Source of the DNA: Cliona cf. orientalis
Lineage: Eukaryota > Porifera > Demospongiae > Clionaida > Clionaidae
Direction of reading: 5' to 3'
Assembly: GCA_963930775.1 (NCBI GenBank)
Contig: OZ005695.1
Location: 6,448,001 to 6,512,000, forward strand
DNA length: 64,000 bases
Part shown: positions 22,601 to 34,600 of the stretch, in pieces
How positions within the stretch are numbered: the stretch's first letter is position 1
How the letters are laid out: each line of letters starts with the position of its first letter
Made by a program: the position numbers and the translations under genes
Notes under the pieces: generated by a model
The model's database searches: none
Told to the model about the DNA's origin: nothing
The model's input: only the letters and a program-made list of their open reading frames with translations

Positions 22601-25600
22601 AATAATTGTTCCGTTCGATTTGTTCTCAGGAATCCACACTGTGTCTCCTGGTTGTAGTGGCTGTAATTCTCTCGCTTTGTGGCGACTGTCAAAGTTTCTC
22701 TTATTTCTTTTCTTAAACTTTCTCTCCTTTTCTCTAACCACCTTCTCCTTCGGCACGGAGGGTTTCAACTGCTCGGGAGCAATAGGTAGAGTTGTTCGCA
22801 GTCTTCTTCCCATTAGCAGTTGTGATGGACTATGCCCATTCTCAAGAGGGGTTGAGCGATAGGCTAACATTGCCAGGTACGGATCAGCGTTCTTTTCCAA
22901 GAGTAGTTTTGTTGTTTTTACTGCCCTCTCTGCTTCACCGTTGGCTTGAGGGTACTTGGGGCTACTAGTCACATGACTAAATTCGTACTCTTTAGAGAAG
23001 TCTTGAAAAGCTGCTGAAGAGTATTGGGGGCCATTGTCCGAGACTACTACTTCCGGTATCCCGTGACGTGCAAAGATGGATTTGAGATGAGATATGACAC
23101 TCGCTGCGGTGGTTGACGTGAGTTTGGCAACTTCGATGAATCTCGAATAATAATCAACTACTAAAAGATATTCAGTCTTCTTCCACTCAAACAAATCCGT
23201 TCCAACTCGTTGCCACGGTCTTTGCGGAAAAGGAGATGGTATCAATGGTTCCGGATGCTGAATTTGCATTTTGCAACAAATAGCACATTTCGACACTTTC
23301 TCGTCAATATCCTTTCTGATCCCAGGCCACCATACCGAATCTTTTGCCCTCTGTCGGCACTTCGTCATTCCTTGATGTCCGCTATGGATTCTGTCTAAAA
23401 TCTCTGCTCTCATGGAGGTTGGGATCACCATTCGGCTCCCTCTCATAAGTAGTCCTTCCGCTACCGTTAACTCTGATCGGACCTGGTAGTATGGCTTTAA
23501 GGGACCTTTCCACTCTGCTTTTCCTTCCAGGCAGTAGCTTTTTAGCTGTTTGCACACCTGATCTTGATCTTGCTGTTCTCGGATGGCTTTCAAACGCTCT
23601 TCCGATGCCGGTAAGTTGTTGACGATTGCGTGCACGTACTCCTTCGTTTCGTTACTCAAATTGCTTTCGTCCTGTTCGGTGACTGGTGCTCGGGAAAGCG
23701 TGTCAGCAGTGTTCAATTCTTTTCCCGGCACATGAGCGATCGTGAAGCTGAATCTCATCAAACGAAGTCTGAATCGTTGCACTCGCACTGGAACTGAATC
23801 GAGGGGCTTAGATGAGAGGAGAGGTACTAACGGCTTGTGATCGGTCTCTATCTTGAATTGAGTTCCCAATAGGTAGTCCTGGAATCGCTCGCAAGCCCAT
23901 GTCGCTGCTAGCGCCTCTTTCTCGATTTGCGCATAGCGCTGTTCCGTCTCCGTAAGAGCTCTTGACACATAGGCTATCGGCCGGAGGCTTCCGTCAGGTT
24001 GAGTCTGCCTGAGAACTGCTCCTAGACCATATGATGAAGCATCTGCAGAGAGAATCGTTTCGTTTTCGGCATTGTAGAGGGCCAAAACCTCGCTAGAGCT
24101 CAATGTTGTCTTGAGTCGCTCAAACGCTTGCTGCTGGTCGTGTCCCCAACTCCATTGGTTCTTCTTACTCAGTAGGTCTCTGAGGGGTTTCGTTTGATCA
24201 GCGAGGTGTGGCGAAAACTTGCTCTGCTGGTTTACCATTCCAAGAAACCGCCTTAGCTCACTCACTGTCATTGGAGTCTTCATCTGCTGAATGGCTCTGA
24301 CCTTTTCCGGATCTGGCCTGACTCCCGATTCGTCTACTAGCTGACCCAGAAACTTGACGCTCTTTTTGTTAATTTCACATTTCTCTCGCCCAAGGGTTAG
24401 TCCAGCTTTACTGAGACGAGTGAGGACGATCTTCAATCGACTGTCGTGTTCGGGTTGAGTTGTACCCGTCACGAGAACATCATCCACCAGGCATACGACT
24501 CCTGGAATGTCGCCCAGGATCTCCGTCATCCTTCGTTGAAAATGCTCTGGGGCTGAAGTGATTCCAAACGGTAGTCTATTGAAGCAGAATCTACCGAAAG
24601 GCGTAATAAATGTTGTGAGCTTTGCTGACTCGGGGTCTTACTCAATTTGCCAGTATCCGGAGTTTGCATCCAGCTTTGTAAAATACTTGGCTCCTCCTAT
24701 TTGCGCCAGTGTCTGCTCGACTGAAGGGAGAATGTGTCGCTCCCTGCACACACTTTCGTTCAATCTGGTAAGATCAACGCAAATTCTCACTTTTCCGTTA
24801 TGCTTGGGCACGACGACCATGCCCGCGCACCATTCGGTCGGCTCGTCGATTCTGGTGATCACACCCATGCTCTCCATTCGTTTGAGTTCCTGTTTCACTT
24901 TCGGCAGGAGGGGAATCGGCACACGTCGTGGGGTTGTGAGGGCAAACGGTGTGGCTCCTTCACGTAATTTGATCCTGTAGCTGTCCTTTAGCTTTCCCAG
25001 ACCTCTGAACAGTTTCGGAAACTGCTCCACGACGTTGTCTCCTTGGACTGGCTCGATTAGTACTGCTACATTGAGAGCTTGTATTGCAGGTCTTCCTAAC
25101 AGCGCTCGGCTTAGGTTTCGGACAACATAAATCTCCTGCTGGCTCTCCACTCCGTTCTTAGTTAGGCATGCTTTGAATCGACCACACACCTCCAAAGGTT
25201 CCCCTGTCGGTCCGTTTAGAGGAATCGAAGCTGCTTCCAATTTGCTGTCTTCCTCTGGGTGATACACACTCTCCGGGATCACAGTAACATCAGCCCCTGT
25301 GCCGACTTTAAACTCTAGGGCTCTGTTGTTGAGTTGCACCACAGCCATCCATGGCTTGTTAGTGCTCACTGTGTCAGCATTGACTGTGCCCAGAAATTCC
25401 TCACTGTCACTGGTATCACAATCCTGTTTGACCTCCTTGACACCCACTTTAGTTTTGCAACAGTGTTTGAAGTGTCCCTTCTTGTGGCATCTGTGGCATG
25501 TTGCTTGATTAGCTGGACACTGCTGTCTGCCATGGGGAGGTGACCTTCCACACCTGCTGCAGCTGTGAGGTTTTGGTGCTGACCCTGAGGTTTTCCTCTG

Positions 25601-28600
25601 TTTGTGTGTTTTCACCGCTTGGATGGCTATCTTATCGTCTCGATCTCCCCTGACAACGCCTTGCTGCTTCCGTACGGATTCGCTCTGCCGCACCTTTGTA
25701 ATGCAGCTGTCTAGGGTAAGGCCCGCTTCCAGCTGAAGCTTCTCTGATAGTTTGCCATCTTTGATGCCTACCACAATTCGATCTCTCACCAGCTCGTCGT
25801 GCAGTGTGCCGTATCCACAGTTCTCTGCGAGGCGATATAGATCGGCGATAAACTCGTCCACACTTTCGTTCTCTCCCTGTGAGCGGCTATTGAATCTTGC
25901 TCGCTCGTAGATCGTGTTGCGTCTCTTCACGAAGTAGCTCTCGAATTTCCCTTTTACTGTCGCGTACTCCTTTAGCTCGTCCTCCTTTAAGTTGAACGAG
26001 GTGAGGATATCTTCTGCTTTGTCACCGAGCGAGTACACGAGTGTGCTTACTTGAACTTCCTCCGATTTCGTCGCAAGATCGGAGGCCTGCCTAAACCTCT
26101 CGAAGCGCTTGATCCAGCGTGGCCACTCCTCGGGTTTGGCGAAATCGAATTTTTCGACAGCGGGAATTCGGTAGGATGCTGCCATTAGCTCGGTGAGTTC
26201 AATCCCGGCTCTGACACCATGTACTGGTTTGCACTCACACGCAATAGCTCAGTTAGAGACAAAGAACTGATTTTAATACCCAGGTACAGAGATATTTATA
26301 TGCACATAGAATTCCAAATACGCGAACACAAAGTAATATCTAAGTACACACAAAACCACATAATATAGGATGATTGCACAAATCAATAATACATAATACA
26401 CATAAAATACATACCACTACAGGCGCTGGGTAAGTGCACGCACTACATATACATGTATTATAATATTATAGCTGTACTACACTGATGACGTCATGGTCAT
26501 GAATATAATTAAAATGGTAAAATTTCGCGGCGCGCTTTGCGCGCCGTACATCTGGCCTGACCAACTGAAAAATGCTTCCGCCGTCCCTGAAGTATACTAT
26601 CATAATATTCTTACATATTCATTAGGGCACTGAATGAACTTCTCAGTCATCATCCTGAAAGTATCAACCAAAAGGATGCTAAAAATGGCTGTTCTCCTCT
26701 CCACTGCGCTATTTTAAACCATAATCATGGAATCGTGGCCTACCTTCTACAGCAAGTAAGAAGTAGATGTTGTTATCATCGTTAGAGGAAGAAGAACCAG
26801 TGGTATTTACCGTATCTTATGTATTGGTTAGTGGGTACTCATGCATTGTCAAAAACCCTTACAAAAGTATGCTATGTGCAACATCTATAATTATATTCAT
26901 TGAGCATACATGTATACATTATAAGGATGTGTGGTACTGGATTATAACATGCTAGTGGGAATCCCAGCTATGGTAAATTTGTACAAGTTTGGTGATTTAA
27001 ATATTTAGTGTCATAAACGCAAGACCCTTTTGCTCGATAGTCCTTGCCTGTATTGAGGTGGAGCATGCACAGTACTGTATTAATCAATAATCATACGGCA
27101 CAGATGCGTTTTTGTGTGAACCAGTTATGACTATATTAGTGTTATGGCACTGGGTACATTAATTTTCAAAGAACAAGAATCCACTGCTTTGGCTTCCTGT
27201 CCATAGTTAGCCTTGTCCCCAGGCCTTCTGAGGAGGAGGGGGAAGGAAGGCCTGGTATCTACTGCATGCACATGTGCTACTTTTTCCGTATAATTTACCA
27301 TAAAAGTGTCCGTCCACTAATTTCTACCCCATGCTGACAAATGAAACGGTCCATGTGTGAAAGACCTCTGCCCAGCAGCTCTTGAACATGTACTTCTTTA
27401 CTGGTATCACTATGGCAAGACTGATTATTATTCAGGAAATAGCAATAATACATACAGGGAAATGACATAATATGACGTAACAATGAGAATAACATAAGGA
27501 AATTAAACATTAATATTTGAGTCAATAGTTACAGTACATACGTTCATTACATGTCCCCGCCCTATAACTGGGCGTCCCGATCAGTTCCTTTTTCGGGTTC
27601 GCAGCCGCCCTTTCCACACACCTGTGCAATTACTAACAGGCGTCACACATTGGGGCTCCGCTGTTGTCATATCAGTATCAGTGGTGGCTGCAGCCGCATC
27701 TGGCTCCGATGAGTTCTTAGGAGGCCAGCTCACATTAGGAATTTCGGTCGAACATACTCGTAATCTGGCAAAAGGGACCCGGATAGTAGCATCTTGTGGT
27801 CGATCGACTCGTCTGACATCAATTCCGTTATCGTGCATAGTGATTATTCGAAATGGACCATGAAACGGTCGACTCAACTTGTAGGCCTTGCCAGACCTGG
27901 CAGCAGGCATGTATACGAAAACTCTATCACCAACTGAAAATGTAGGCGTTCTTGTCTTCTTATCATGCTGCTTCTTTTGTTGTTTCTGGGCTTTTTGGAT
28001 GTTCTATCGTGCTTTAGCCCAGGCTTCACTCAGATTATGAACGATCCATGATTGATAATCATCGTACTCGAGGTAGCATCGCTTTACTGGTGGAGAGAGA
28101 GCCTCTTCGGTAGGCAACACTGGATCTCAGCCATACAACATGAAAAAAGGATATTCATGTGTAGATTCTTGCTCACAACACTGATACGCGAAAAGAACGA
28201 ATGGCAGTCGCTCGTCCCAGTCAGATCCTCCTGGTTGGGAAGTCTTTGACAGCATTGCGGTGAGCGTGCGGTGGAATCGCTCCACCAGGCCATCAGTTTG
28301 CGGATGGTAAGCGGTTGTGGATACCTTGTGTATACCCATTAGCCGGTAAAGCTCATGTAGGAGCTTCGATAGGAATGCAGCACCACGATCCGACAAGAGT
28401 TCTCGAGGCACCCCATGATGGCTAATTATTTCAGATACCAGCAATCGAGCTATTGTTAAAGCAGACTGGTCGGGGGTGGGGAAAACCTCCACCCACTTGG
28501 TTAGGTAATCCACAAATACAATAGCATACCTGTTTCCTCTAGCTGACTTAGGAAACTGTACCACATCAACTCCAATTCTGTCGAAGGGTCCACTCACAGG

Positions 28601-31600
28601 TATTGGAATGAGCGGTGGTCGAACGCTTCGTCCAGCTTGTCTGGTTGCACACGTGATGCAGGCACGGCACCATTGACAAGTGTCAGCTCGCATACCTGGC
28701 CACCAATAGTGTCAGCTGAGTAGACTGTGCATCTTGGCATCTCGCAGGTGACCACCAAATTGACCACCATGCGCTTCATCAAAGAGCTTCCTTCGAATTG
28801 ATTCAGGGGGGATGACGCGTAATGTCTTATCTTTCTCCACATGATACAGAATGCCATCGATCACTTCAAAATTGTCTCTGGATACAACTAGTTCTCGTGC
28901 TTCACTCTCGTTGTCTGTCAGGGTACCATCTTCCAGGTAAGATAAATGAGGAATTAGCTTTGGATCATCTCGCTGAAGGGACCCTAACGAGCGGTCCCCA
29001 CCCTTTGCGAAAGACTGGGGAATAGTTCCAACAGTGGCTACAAGCCTTTCCTCACACTCTCCCTCTCCGGATGCTACAGGGCACGGGGCTCTGGATAGGG
29101 TGTCTGCCTTCTGGTTAGTACGGCCAGGCTTGTAGTGGATATGGAGATCCAACTCTTGAATAGCAAGCCCCCACCTCGCCAGCTTGCCGGAGGGATGTGG
29201 GCTGTTTAAAAGTGATTTTAAGGCCTCGTGGTCCGTGTGGACATGGCAGCAGTGACCGTATAGATACTGCCTAAAATGTCGAATAGCTTAAACCACACCA
29301 CGTGCTTCCATTTCTGTGGCCCCGTAGTTTTGCTCATGCTGTTGCAAAGTTCGGCTAGCGTAAGCGAGTGGCTTCATTGTCCCGTCGTCCTGCTCTTGCA
29401 TCAAAACAGCACCAAGCCCCAACCCAGAAGCATCAGTTTCCAAATGAAAATCTCAGGAAAAGTTTGGGAAGGCTAGAATTGGTGCTCGAGTCAGTAATGC
29501 TTTCAACTGCGTGAATGCATCCTCGCAGGCACTGGACCATTCAAAAGGGACGTCCTTGCATGTGAGCACATATAGTGGGCCAGCAACACGCGAGAAGAGG
29601 GGGATAAAACGTCTGTAATATGACGCCAACCCAAGGAAGGATCGCACTTGCTTTAATTCTCTAGGACGAGGGAACTCCTGCACTGCTCGAATTTTAGCAG
29701 GATCTGCGCTTATACCTTCTCCTGAAACATGGTATCCTAAGTACTCAACTTTTCTCATCGCAAAGTAGCACTTTGGAGGTTTCAGCCTAAGCCCCGCCTC
29801 CCGAAGTCTCGTGAGTACTTTGCGCAGGTTTGCAAGATGTTCACTGAAGTCCTTCCCCGTGACTATTATATCATCAAGGTAGTCTAAGCATATGTCACGA
29901 ATCAAGCCAGCGAGCACGGTTTCCATTAATTGCTGGAAAGTAGCCAGGGCGTTTTTAAGCCCGAACGGCATTACTGAAAATTCAAAAAGATCAGAATGAG
30001 TGACAGAGGCTGTCTTCTCTCATGAGGGAGGATCTACGAGCACCTGCCAATAGCCGGCAGCTAAGTCAAGTGTCGTAAAATATTTCGAACTAGACAGCTG
30101 ATCAAGTGAATCATCCACTCTTGGCAGTGGAAATACATCAGGCTTAGTGGCTGCGTTCAAGCGTCGATAATCAATGCAAAACCGCGTACTGCCGTCCTTC
30201 TTGGCGACCAGCACAACAGGACTACCCCAGGGGCTCTTGGAGGGAGTCACTACCCCTTGGTCTAACATCTCTTTAACGAGCTGGTCTACCTTTTCCCGCA
30301 GAGCGAAGGGTATGCGCCGTGGAGGTTGCTTAATTGGGGCAGAATCCCCAGTGTCGATCACATGAGTGACTACGTCAGTCGTACCTGGCTCGCTCTGATC
30401 AATGGCAAAAGCATCCGAAAATTCCAATATCAAATCATTTAGTTGTTGCACTTGCTCAGGGCTCAGGCTCTTTTCTAGGTGTACGCTCTCAAGTAGTTTA
30501 GCATCTCGCGGGTTTGGGTTAGCAGGCTCAGGGGGGTTGGAGGGTTCAGAAGCATCTCCCATCCGCTCAGTAGTTTCCCCGGGATGTTCCCTTATGGTAA
30601 CAGGCTGCACCCGGCCCAGAGTAACACCTGATTCTAACTCAACCAGCCCATAACTCAGATTCTGAGTAGGGATACACACACAGTGCTCACCATCTGGTTA
30701 TAGTAGAGCTTCTTAAATCACTAAGCCCCTCTGCTCCAGGTCATGCACCTCCAGGATCCAGGAGTGCAGTTGAGCAGGGTCCAACTCCATCCATACGTGC
30801 TTTCACAATTCTCGTGTGTCTGGCTGGGACACGTGTAGCTGTAATTAGCTTGACTGTTGCAGTGAAGCTTCTCGGATCATTGGAGCATTCTGTAACCGAG
30901 TCGTCGGACTCAGACTCCTTCAGCACAAATCCCAACCGAGGTAGAATGTCAGTTCCAATCAGCAAGGCAACCGGGGCTGCTCTTTGAACCTGCACCTTTG
31001 CTGTCACCTTCCGATTTCCACGAGTCATGTTCACAGTTATCTGGCACAGGATATTCAGCTTCTGCCCACTATAGCTGCACAACGGTATGGTTGGTGGCTC
31101 CATCTTCTGCTCAACCCTCGCCCGCCACTCCTGTGTCCTCTGGCTTTTTCTGTTTTGCTAACATCTCCAGGAGGAACTCAAGTGAGACTATAGTTGAAGG
31201 GGAACCTGTATCCAATAGCGCTTTCACCAGGCACCCCTCGAACTGAATTTCAGAAGTGAGAGTGGGTCCTAGTTGAGCTGCAACATCTGACTCCTGCAAA
31301 GTGATTGTGTGCATAGTGGTAGAAATGTCGGTCAGTGCCTGGTCCAGTTCTGCATCCCAGAGTTGGGAGCGGTTTTTGTCTTGATGAACCAGGGTCTTAA
31401 CAGTTCGTGTTGGGTTTTTTTCTCCACCTCTGGCTTCGGCAGGCTCCGCATGGCCTCTCCATCGGCAATACTTGGCAGTATGGTTGGTACCGCCACATTT
31501 CTTGCACTCCAATAGCTTAGGCCGATCACTGGACGATTGTTCCGTGGATTGTGGCTTGGCAAACGTTACAGCAGGGGAAGTAGGTGCCCCTTGGGGCTTT

Positions 31601-34600
31601 CTTGGCTGTTGCTTCGGACTTAAATCTTGTAGCTTGGCTTCTTCGAACCGGGCTTTCACGAATACTTCATCGAAGCCCCCTTCTGTACCAGCGACCTTGG
31701 ACTTTAACATAGATTTAAGCCCGGCCACAAACTAAGACACCAGCACCGATCTCCCCATACTCTCGGCAACTTCACTGCCTTGATGAACCTGAGGGTATGC
31801 TTTGTAGAAACATGCTTTCAGGTCCTGGGCATAGCTGTCCACAGATCCCTGATCTCCTTGTTTTCGATCATGGAATAAACTAGTCTGTACAGACTGGATC
31901 TGTACTGGGGTGAAGCGACGAGTGAGCTCCTTTACCAGTATGTCATAATCGGCCTTTTGCTGCTTTGAGCAGGACCGATAAAAAGCAAAAGCTTCACCTC
32001 GTAGTCTCGTGGTTAGGTGTATTTACTTAGCTTGAGGATTCCACTTACATACCTCTGCCATGAGCTCAAATTGTGCAATCCATTCCAGGAAAATTTCTTC
32101 AGATGAATCACTACTCCCATTGTACTTGGGAAGTGGAGGCAGCTGCTGGGCAAGAAGTGCAGTAGAGAGCTCATTAGCAGTGGAATGTTGTTTATCAGTG
32201 TCTCCTATGGCCTCACCTTTGTGGCCAGTATTATCTGATTTAGGATCAGCTGTTGCAGTGGTGGTAACCTGTGTGGAGCCTGTGGTCTTGTTGGAGTCTG
32301 CCCCCCTTGTACTCTCTTTTGAGCCAGTGGTTTCCTTAGATTACTGCTTATCTGGTTCAGCAGGGTTTTCCTCAGCAGGGGCACTGGTACGGCTTTGTGA
32401 CTCCTACAGCTTCCGCACCTGCTGCTGCAGCTCCTGCATCTGCGGCAGCAACGTCTCCTCATACTTCGTGCGTATGGCGTCCATAGCTTTCAAGCGCTCC
32501 ACTTGGGACTCCTCGATCATCTACAACATCTTATCCTTGAGGCTGGAGCACCTATCTTCGAGTGAGGTACCTCGCTCAACGGCTTCAGCCAACTCAGCTT
32601 GCAGGTCTTCGTACAGTTGTCTCTGCTCTTCTAGCAATTTTTCCGTCTCACTTCGCTCCTCCTCTAGCCGCGTTTCACCACGAGCTGCTGTAGGATCGCT
32701 TTCTTCCTGCAAGCGTTCGTTCTCCTCGCGGAGGCAATCCACCTCAGCCTGTAGGGTTTCTTTTAGGCATGCATTCTCAGCCTCCAAACGGTCCTTCTCT
32801 TGCTTCAAATCGTCTACTTGCGACCTCAAATTCCTTAGCCTCGACATCTTTGCATACGTTTGCACGCTAGGTCAAGGGTATTAATTCACAGCCCCTCTAG
32901 CCTAAGCCGGGACGTTTCCCCCTGACAAAGCGTGCACAGTCTAAGAGTGCTTACAGATAGTTTCTTCTCACTTTTAATCCAGTCGGACGGTCGCGGGTAT
33001 CCCGGAATACAAGCCCCCAAGTATAAAAAACCTCTGCCCAGCAGCTCTTGAACATGCACTTCTTTACTGGTATCACTATGGCATGACTGATTATTATTCA
33101 GGAAATAGCAATAGTACATACAGGGAAATGACATAATATGACGTAACAATGAGAATAACATAAACATTAATATTTGAGTCAATAGTTAGAGTACATACAT
33201 TCATTACACATGTGTCTAAACAATATGGGATGAGCTCCTGACCTTTGTACTAGTGATTGTGCTGAACGTGTGCCTACGCTGTTAAGAGGCCTTCATCGAT
33301 CAATGGAAAACATCACTCGGGCTACCTTGAAATCTCGCTCGAAATTCGAACTGTCTAAGCCTGCCATTTGTAGGTATGTTGAGCATGATGCATTAAGGTC
33401 AAAGGGCATGTATACTGGGCAGTATCTGTACGTAATTGGATTGTTCAGAATTTGAATAATAACGGCACATGTGCATGCAGTGGATACCAGGTCTTCCTTC
33501 CCCCTCCCCCTCATGCAGAAGGGCTGGGGATGAGGCTAGTCCGTGGTGTGAGGTCTCCTTGCATTCAAAGGTGGTAATGATGACTTGATGCTGTAATTCA
33601 AAATTGGTTGTTGGTGCGTTATTGAAAGGGGCACAAGTCTATGTATGATGTCATACCTGTATACATGTACTATACATGTAACTTCAACCAAGGATGCTAG
33701 ATTTTAGTTTCATTCACCATAATTTATATTATTTATAGCTGAGTTGTGATATCAATGCAAAGACAGATCTCAAGAGGACACCACTCCATGGAGCTGTCAT
33801 CAGTGGAGACACCAGGACTGTGGAGCTGTTGGTGGGCTATGGAGCTGACCTCAATCTTCAGGACCATGAGATGGCAACTCCACTTCACATTCTCACTCAC
33901 TTGACTGGAGCAGGTCTTGGTCCTCTCGGGTTAGGTCATTTGGACTTCCCTGGCTCCAAGATTCCTGACTTTCTCAAAGTGAATAAAAGATGTATGGATT
34001 ACTGATTTTGACTCTATAACATATTCTTATGATTCAGGGTCAGTTGTCACTCCCTGGCCTTAATCCCTTAAAGAATGTTGCTGAATTCAAGATAACTGAC
34101 AAAACACCTCAGATTCTCAAAGTATGTCTGGGTACTATATAGATGGTTGTACTATATACAACGAAAAGTGTTTTCAGAAAGTGTTTGTTTGTGTCATAAC
34201 TCACCCGATTGGTCAGAACGGTAGGGCCGTGTGCAAAAAACATGGTAACCATGGAGATGCATGAGGCGCTAAGCGCCTGCGCTGGGCGCGGCCGGCTGGC
34301 GGTGCTGGCCGGCCATTGATCGCACATCGTGCGAATCAAGCGCTACGATCGCGAGTACAGCCTTAGGGCCGTAGGCTGCAGTACAGCTAGCTAGCTAAAG
34401 CCTAGCTAGCCTAGCCTAGCTCTAACCTCTCGATCTTGTGCTGGCACCAGCATCGACGCCGGTTTGAGTGGAGCGAGAACGTCATCGTTGTACTTGCAAG
34501 CTGGGCCTGGGCCACCAAGTCTCTGGCTTCTCGCATGTCTATACTTCTTGCAAAGCAACACTGGAAGAGCCGAGGTAACTGGTTGGAGTGGAGCGAAGTC

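Larger units (their letters stand above)
22132..26421 (-). mobile_element. Ty3/gypsy LTR retrotransposon, recent insertion, antisense to the host gene
   Basis: Two 202-bp LTRs (22132-22333 and 26220-26421) begin TG and end CA on both strands and read identically by eye. They are flanked by the 5-bp duplication GGCGC (22127-22131 and 26422-26426). The primer-binding site abuts the 5' LTR at 26219 and a polypurine tract (AAAGAGGGAGA on the minus strand) abuts the 3' LTR near 22334-22345. Gag, CCHC knuckles, protease, RT, RNase H and integrase lie in one frame interrupted by one TAA at 24635-24637. Identical LTRs imply a recent insertion. Confidence 0.95.
22011..26589. mobile_element. Non-autonomous DNA transposon (CAGGGGCGG termini), split by a gypsy insertion
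   Basis: Left end caggggcggtgctgcc, right end gcttccgccgtccctg (inverse CAGGGACGGCGGAAGC). Both ends are flanked by AAGTA (22006-22010 and 26590-26594), a likely 5-bp target duplication. Without the LTR element it is about 285 bp. The CAGGG start resembles hAT termini, but hAT elements usually duplicate 8 bp. Its insertion lies in an intron of the second MIB-like gene. Confidence 0.65.
27356..33208 (-). mobile_element. Second, decayed Ty3/gypsy LTR retrotransposon, antisense to the host gene
   Basis: LTRs at 27356-27551 (196 bp) and 33022-33208 (187 bp) differ by a 9-bp indel and several substitutions. The 4-bp word CATG flanks both sides (27352-27355 and 33209-33212). Gag with a coiled coil, a CCHC knuckle, protease, RT and integrase follow in the usual order on the minus strand but are broken by several in-frame stops. 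It is older than the element at 22132 and sits in the next intron of the same host gene. Confidence 0.93.

Noticed and set aside
24558..24980. 140-codon plus-strand open frame
   Set aside because: Antisense to the gypsy RT/protease region with no recognisable domain.
32060..32884. 274-codon plus-strand open frame, Ser/Cys/Leu-rich
   Set aside because: It is the antisense shadow of the gypsy Gag region; composition and lack of motifs fit a shadow frame.
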